64,000 nt of DNA from Kitagawia praeruptora (lineage: Eukaryota > Streptophyta > Magnoliopsida > Apiales > Apiaceae), in contig CM075348.1 in the NCBI GenBank assembly GCA_037693485.1, positions 37,690,501 to 37,754,500 of the forward strand. The letters run 5' to 3'. Position numbers and translations under genes: made by a program. The notes beneath the pieces were generated by a model. That model was given only the letters and a program-made list of their open reading frames with translations. It did not search any database and was not told the origin of the DNA. Position 1 is the stretch's first letter. Each line of letters begins with the position of its first letter. Below, in pieces: positions 62,580 through 64,000 of this stretch.

Positions 62580-63147
62580 GATGGCCCTATCTACCCACAA
62601 ATTAAAGACGGGGAACCAAAATACCCACCGTCAACTCGCGTGGCCAAAAATACCCACGGGACACGTTACTACCAGTGCCGTTTCTTGTGTCACGCCACTG
62701 GTGGTAGAGTGTTGTCTGAGACACGCTTCTGGAAACGACGAATTGTAGAGATACGCTGCTCACATAAGCGCATCTAACCGAAGATCTGCAACTACCATAA
62801 GCGCATCTAGGGATACGCAACTGGTAGTGGCATATCCCTCGTCTTCTTCATTTTCAGAGAGAAGCCAGAGAAGTCTCGCCGGCGGCTTTTTTCTCTTTCT
62901 TCGTTCGTCCATCTCCTATGGTCGTCCAGTCACAACCTACACACTAATCGAATCGGCTTCATCTCCTCTACATTCCTATATAAGTTTCATACAATTTCAT
63001 TTGTCCGATTTCGAGATCTCGCCGCTTCTCTTTCAAATCGCGTTTCCGACGAATTTTTTTTTCTCTCCCTCCGTTCACCTCCCTCCCGTGTTTGTTCAAT
63101 CATCTTATACATACCATTGCAATCGCCTCTTCACCCTCTACACGCCT
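62580..63147. other. Unassigned segment, CT-rich in its second half
   Basis: 62580-62830 has repeated AAGCGCATCTA and GATACGC motifs and looks repetitive. 62840-63145 is CT-rich like a plant 5' leader. The 142-codon plus-strand frame at 62827 has no recognisable domain, and I do not call it a gene. Confidence 0.35.
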
Positions 63148-64000
63148 TGTAACGTCCCCAAATCCGGGGTCAAGGATTTGGTCGTCACGCGGAAATCCTT
63201 AATAACAAATCACCTGATTAACCACATTAAACCATCTGTAGTCATTAATAATTAAGTTACAACATTCGAGACCCCAACCACCAAGCATCTTTTAGGGTAT
63301 AGGGCTAGAAACAAGAATCAACCCCTTACTACTAGTATAACTTCGTTGAGAAGTACACCAGCAACTAATACTATTTTGCGCAAAGTAACATATATATTAC
63401 ACATCAATATACTTACATATAACTTACTCCAGCTATAAACTTTCTAGATCATATCGTCTTCATAAGGGCACACTGCTCGCTTCATCTAAGCCATGCAGAT
63501 AACCTCGTCCGGCTACCTTCCACTGAAAAGTTAATATTTGAAAACAAGCAAGTATGAGCGAAAGAATTGCTCAGCAAGTTATTACTAGAGTTTATCAAAA
63601 TATCCCATCACATGCATGGGTTTCCACATTCAACTGATACTTAATATCATTCTTGAAACATTTATAACCACGAAATTCTATAGGGAAAGTATAATGTTTG
63701 AAAACAATATCAACTGAACACTGTACCAATATAATATAAAAGGTGTCGTAACAAAGTAATTAAATAGCCACATCTTGTTTGTGCAGTAGTACACCAACAT
63801 AAACTTGTTGGTTATTCAATATGAAATCACTTACTTATTGATAATATAACATCAGTTCTCTTCTATAACAAGATAATAATCAATACATCATCTTAGTATA
63901 ATATCTCAAGGTAATATAACATTTAAAATCAAGCTCTCAATATAATTTTTCCATTTCCTTTTATAAAACAACTGTATGTAAAAGTAATATAAAATCAGTT
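63148..64000 (+). mobile_element. Probable start of an LTR, running out of the window
   Basis: TGTAACGTCCCCAAATCCGG at 63148 is the kind of start seen in plant gypsy LTRs, and the following 850 bases are non-coding and LTR-like. No other end or coding part is in the window, so this is tentative. Confidence 0.4.

Noticed and set aside
62827..63255. Plus-strand frame of 142 codons
   Set aside because: It is Ser/Phe-rich because the DNA is CT-rich, and it crosses the probable LTR start at 63148. There is no domain and no splice support.

Overview
This is a stretch of a eudicot plant nuclear genome. The evidence is a six-coding-exon RPN11 proteasome gene with plant-style promoter elements, a two-exon short-chain dehydrogenase/reductase (SDR) gene, and many plant transposon families: Tat-lineage Ty3/gypsy, Sirevirus-like Ty1/copia, L1-type LINEs and Stowaway-like MITEs. 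I cannot fix the species. Only two host genes look intact; most of the rest is transposon DNA or its debris.

Layout. 1-8349: the 3' part of a Tat-lineage Ty3/gypsy element with an open pol frame and, on the opposite strand, an intron-containing antisense gene of 777 codons. 8375-8554: a foldback MITE. 9820-14013 (minus): RPN11, with a 439-bp Mutator-like MITE in one intron and telo-box plus Site II promoter elements. 16250-17618 (plus): SDR gene. 18.2-27.2 kb: MITEs, a 32-bp tandem repeat, exon-like fragments of at least three unrelated genes (eRF3, the 2-oxoglutarate dehydrogenase E2 lipoyl region, a probable FKBP/nucleoplasmin N-terminus) all on the minus strand, a decayed PPR gene, and an odd foldback element carrying four short TTC-loop hairpins.

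Nest 1 (about 27.7-47.2 kb): an L1 LINE is split by a 14.1-kb Sirevirus-like copia element (30172-44318) with a perfect 5-bp target duplication (GGCTT). The copia has about 1.3-kb LTRs that differ by roughly 1 percent, a broken gag-pol, and a very long extra frame of about 1,590 codons after pol with a single stop. Its LTRs hold a dense array of TTCnnGAA motifs that match heat-shock elements, and a second array lies upstream of the extra frame.

Nest 2 (48.5-62.3 kb): an AT-rich unit repeated every 795 bp is interrupted by a 5'-truncated LINE (49852-61838, target duplication TATGTTT, poly-A tail). That LINE is itself split by a non-autonomous Tat-like gypsy (50159-58417, target duplication TTCAT) whose reverse transcriptase, RNase H and integrase core are deleted, leaving the flanking coding parts in one frame. 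The LINE's RNase H region contains an inverted segment. The window ends in what looks like the first part of another LTR (from 63148).

The two gypsy elements have closely similar pol C-termini and the same CTCGGGGGGTAGT-type polypurine tracts, so the first has the coding capacity that the second lacks. The antisense spliced gene and the heat-shock-like arrays are the observations most worth following up.
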